A DNA stretch of 64,000 nucleotides from Odontocerum albicorne (Eukaryota; Arthropoda; Insecta; Trichoptera; Odontoceridae), in the NCBI GenBank assembly GCA_949825065.1, contig OX463859.1, positions 13,034,452 through 13,098,451 of the forward strand. The letters run 5' to 3'. This document shows positions 62,325 through 64,000 of this stretch, piece by piece (position 1 is the stretch's first letter; every line of letters begins with the position of its first letter). The notes below the pieces were generated by a model, which was given only the letters and a program-made list of their open reading frames with translations, was not told the origin of the DNA and did not search any database. The position numbers and the translations under genes are program-made.

Positions 62325-62535
62325 AAAACGAATTATCGTTTAGATGCCTATTTTCTGACTCGAGAGTTACAGGTTTAGTCATTTTCTTGAAAAAGAGGTC
62401 TTTATCTTGATTTAATGTAAGGTCGTTTGATATGATATATTTCAGGTTGTTTGGAAGAAATTTACCACAAGGAAATAAACTCGCCAAGTTGTACTGTATA
62501 CGAAGAAAATGTAATATAATATGATATATTTTGCT
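62325..62535 (+). mobile_element. SINE-A copy, decayed
   Basis: GACTCGAGAGTTACAGGTTT-AGTC (B-box region), GAAAAAGAGGTCTTTATC (body) and the clear tail CAGGTTGTTTGGAAGAAATT, AATAAACTCGCCAAGTTGTA, CTGTATACGAAGAAAATGTA. Confidence 0.65.
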
Positions 62536-62894
62536 TGTGTTGGATAAAAAAAATGGTTTTTATTATAACTTTTTGCCACAAAAAGCATATTTATCTTATA
62601 CGATCAATATACGCGTTATTTATTGAATTGGCGTTAATTTTTGTAGAATTCCATTTTTTTTTATTAAATTGTTGACATTAACAGCTTGAAAAGACTTTCA
62701 TTGAGTGAAATAAAGCTGTCAAATTTATTGTGTAGATTCTTTTCACAATTTGATTAAAAAAGTGTTTTTTTTTCATAACTAAAAAGGTTCGTAAAAATTA
62801 GAAAACATGAATTATTACTAAGAAATAAATTACAGTGAATCGATATTAATTCACGGTTTACTTCATATTAAACTGAAAATATTCACCTTCACGA
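62536..62894. other. No gene seen
   Basis: About 360 bp, AT-rich. Confidence 0.4.
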
Positions 62895-63065
62895 TACGAT
62901 GACCTTTGTGGCCTAGTTGGTAGAATGCGTGTCTTATACACAAGGATTTCGGGTTTTATATCCAGTGGCAACCAAAATTAAGAGTCGTGTTCTGCTTTTT
63001 TACACGAGGTGTTTTTATATTTTTCTAGTTGCTTGGAAGAAACAGTTAAGAACTAAAGTATAATC
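62895..63065 (+). mobile_element. SINE-A copy, 3'-decayed
   Basis: An excellent A box (GATGACCTTTGTGGCCTAGT-TGG), B-box region TCGGGTTTTATATCCAGTGG, then TTTTTCTAGTTGCTTGGAAG-AAAC; the GCAATAAGCCC block is lost. Confidence 0.75.
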
Positions 63066-63089
63066 TCTGTTAAGATGATAGTCCATAAC

Positions 63090-63690
63090 TGTATTTAAGT
63101 ACCGATTTTGATGTATGGGAGTGAAACGTGAATGCATGCACTGAGAAGAATACATGGGGCCAATGTACAATATGAACAAAGACTGATGTGTTGTTTAAGA
63201 TGAAGATAAGCACATGGAGATGGTTTGGGCATGTGGGATAAATTATTTAAAAAAGTAACAAAGCAAATATACAATGCAAATGTGGCACGACACTCCGATA
63301 GTGGTACTCCGAAAAATATTATCCAAAATATACGAAAAACCGAGGAAGCCTCGAAATAACTTTTTCTACAATTCTTCAATTGCATTGGTAAGGAATCGAC
63401 AAAGAGAATTGATGGACACCTGAAAGAAGCTGAAAAATATGCTGTTGAAATACATGCACTGACAATGTATGACACATTACGGGATAAAGTGATTAAAGAT
63501 AAATATGAACTAAAGGCTGATGTGTTGAGGGAGAGAAAAGTGCATGGAGTGACAATGTATGATATATTACAAGATAAAGTGATTAGGGTGTTGAGGGAGA
63601 TATATAACTTGGAATGCGCGGTAGAGGAAGACCAAGAAAAGTATGGTTAAATCAAGTGAATAATATTTTGAAAGAAGGAAATGTGAAAAT
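63090..63690 (+). mobile_element. RTE-A LINE, rearranged chimeric copy
   Basis: Order of readable pieces: YGSET-NACTEKNTWG (63115-63160), STWRWFGHVG (63210-63236), the chimeric segment TPKNIIQNIRKTEEASK and KESTKRIDGHLKEAEKYAVE (63305-63450), ALTMYDTLRDKVIKDKYELK, ADVL, a second MYDILQDKVIRV, then RGRGRPRKVWLNQVNNILKE with TGG at the site that is a stop in most copies (about 63642). Parts are duplicated (HGVTMYDILQDKV). The chimeric segment matches 17202-17411 (minus). Confidence 0.65.
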
Positions 63691-63724
63691 TCAGAGAAAT
63701 CATTGAAACTGTATGATAATGTTT

Positions 63725-63856
63725 ATGATTTATCGCAGTCTGGTTTTTTTCACTTGAGGTTTTTTTCTTTCTGTTTGGTTGATAGGTATTGCCAATAAAG
63801 CCCGTTAAATTGTACATGATACAACAAAAGTTATACATTACAATTTTATCAATCAT
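63725..63856 (+). mobile_element. SINE-A body and tail
   Basis: GCAGTCTGGTTTTTTTCACT, TGAGG, TTCTGTTTGGTTGATAGGTA, TTGCCAATAAAGCCCGTTAA, TTGTACATGATACAACAAAA and TTATACATTACAAT. Confidence 0.65.
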
Positions 63857-64000
63857 GAGGGATAGGTTATGGTGCTGACAATGATATCAGATAAAATAAA
63901 TGTTCATATGTAATGTTTTTTTCTATCATATGCAGAATGAGAATAGGACCTTGTCTGAGAGGAAGCCGCCTTATACCATATATCCATATCATGGAGAAGA

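Overview
The window is AT-rich nuclear DNA from an animal, most likely an insect. It holds tRNA-derived SINEs, RTE-type and CR1/jockey-type LINEs, several mariner lineages and a TTAA-flanked piggyBac-like MITE. No intact host gene, rRNA gene, functional tRNA gene or CRISPR array is visible. The longest ATG-started frame is a damaged mariner transposase, and most other frames are chance or repeat-derived. The order of insect cannot be fixed from this sequence alone.

Family names used below are mine. SINE-A is a roughly 200 bp SINE with a tRNA-like head and a tail ending in the GCAATAAGCCCGCCAG block. SINE-B is a roughly 370 bp SINE with a different tRNA-like head. RTE-A is the dominant LINE, with a C-terminus of the type LRWFGHVERMNEE then GRPRKV then LDQVND. 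LINE-C is known only from a 3' UTR. LINE-D is CR1-like with a long 3' UTR that recurs in pieces. LINE-E is CR1-like and carries the SINE-A tail. RTE-F and RTE-G are two further RTE-like ends. LINE-H has a C-terminal CCHC-type motif. Rep1 and Rep2 are unclassified repeats.

Layout: 0-13 kb has SINE-A heads, one SINE-B, RTE-A copies, LINE-C/D tails and Rep1. 13-25 kb has a 37-bp array, LINE ends, a chimeric RTE-A with an inverted repeat, a roughly 138-bp satellite, a LINE nested inside LINE-D, and the first LINE-E. 25-38 kb has SINE-B, LINE-D and LINE-E copies, a SINE-A cluster, a G-rich minisatellite and a mariner remnant. 38-49 kb has the piggyBac-like MITE, an RTE-A reverse transcriptase remnant, a 308-bp foldback element and a 35-bp array. 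49-64 kb has two mariners, LINE-H, more SINEs, one candidate host exon (minus strand, about 56.86-57.07 kb), a CpG-richer promoter-like block (60.2-60.5 kb) and a rearranged RTE-A.

Three observations stand out. (1) The 8-mer TACGAGTA (or its complement TACTCGTA) occurs about 28 times by eye against roughly 2-3 expected. In nine places, comparison with a related copy, or with the other arm of a hairpin, suggests a 6-bp insertion at a TA, as expected of an excision footprint of a TA-targeting transposon with CGAG ends. (2) The same codon in RTE-A is a stop in 11 of 17 alignable copies (five TGA, five TAG, one TAA), while a nearby tryptophan is usually intact and coding similarity continues downstream. 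(3) SINE-A and LINE-E share a 3' tail, identifying a likely SINE/LINE pair.
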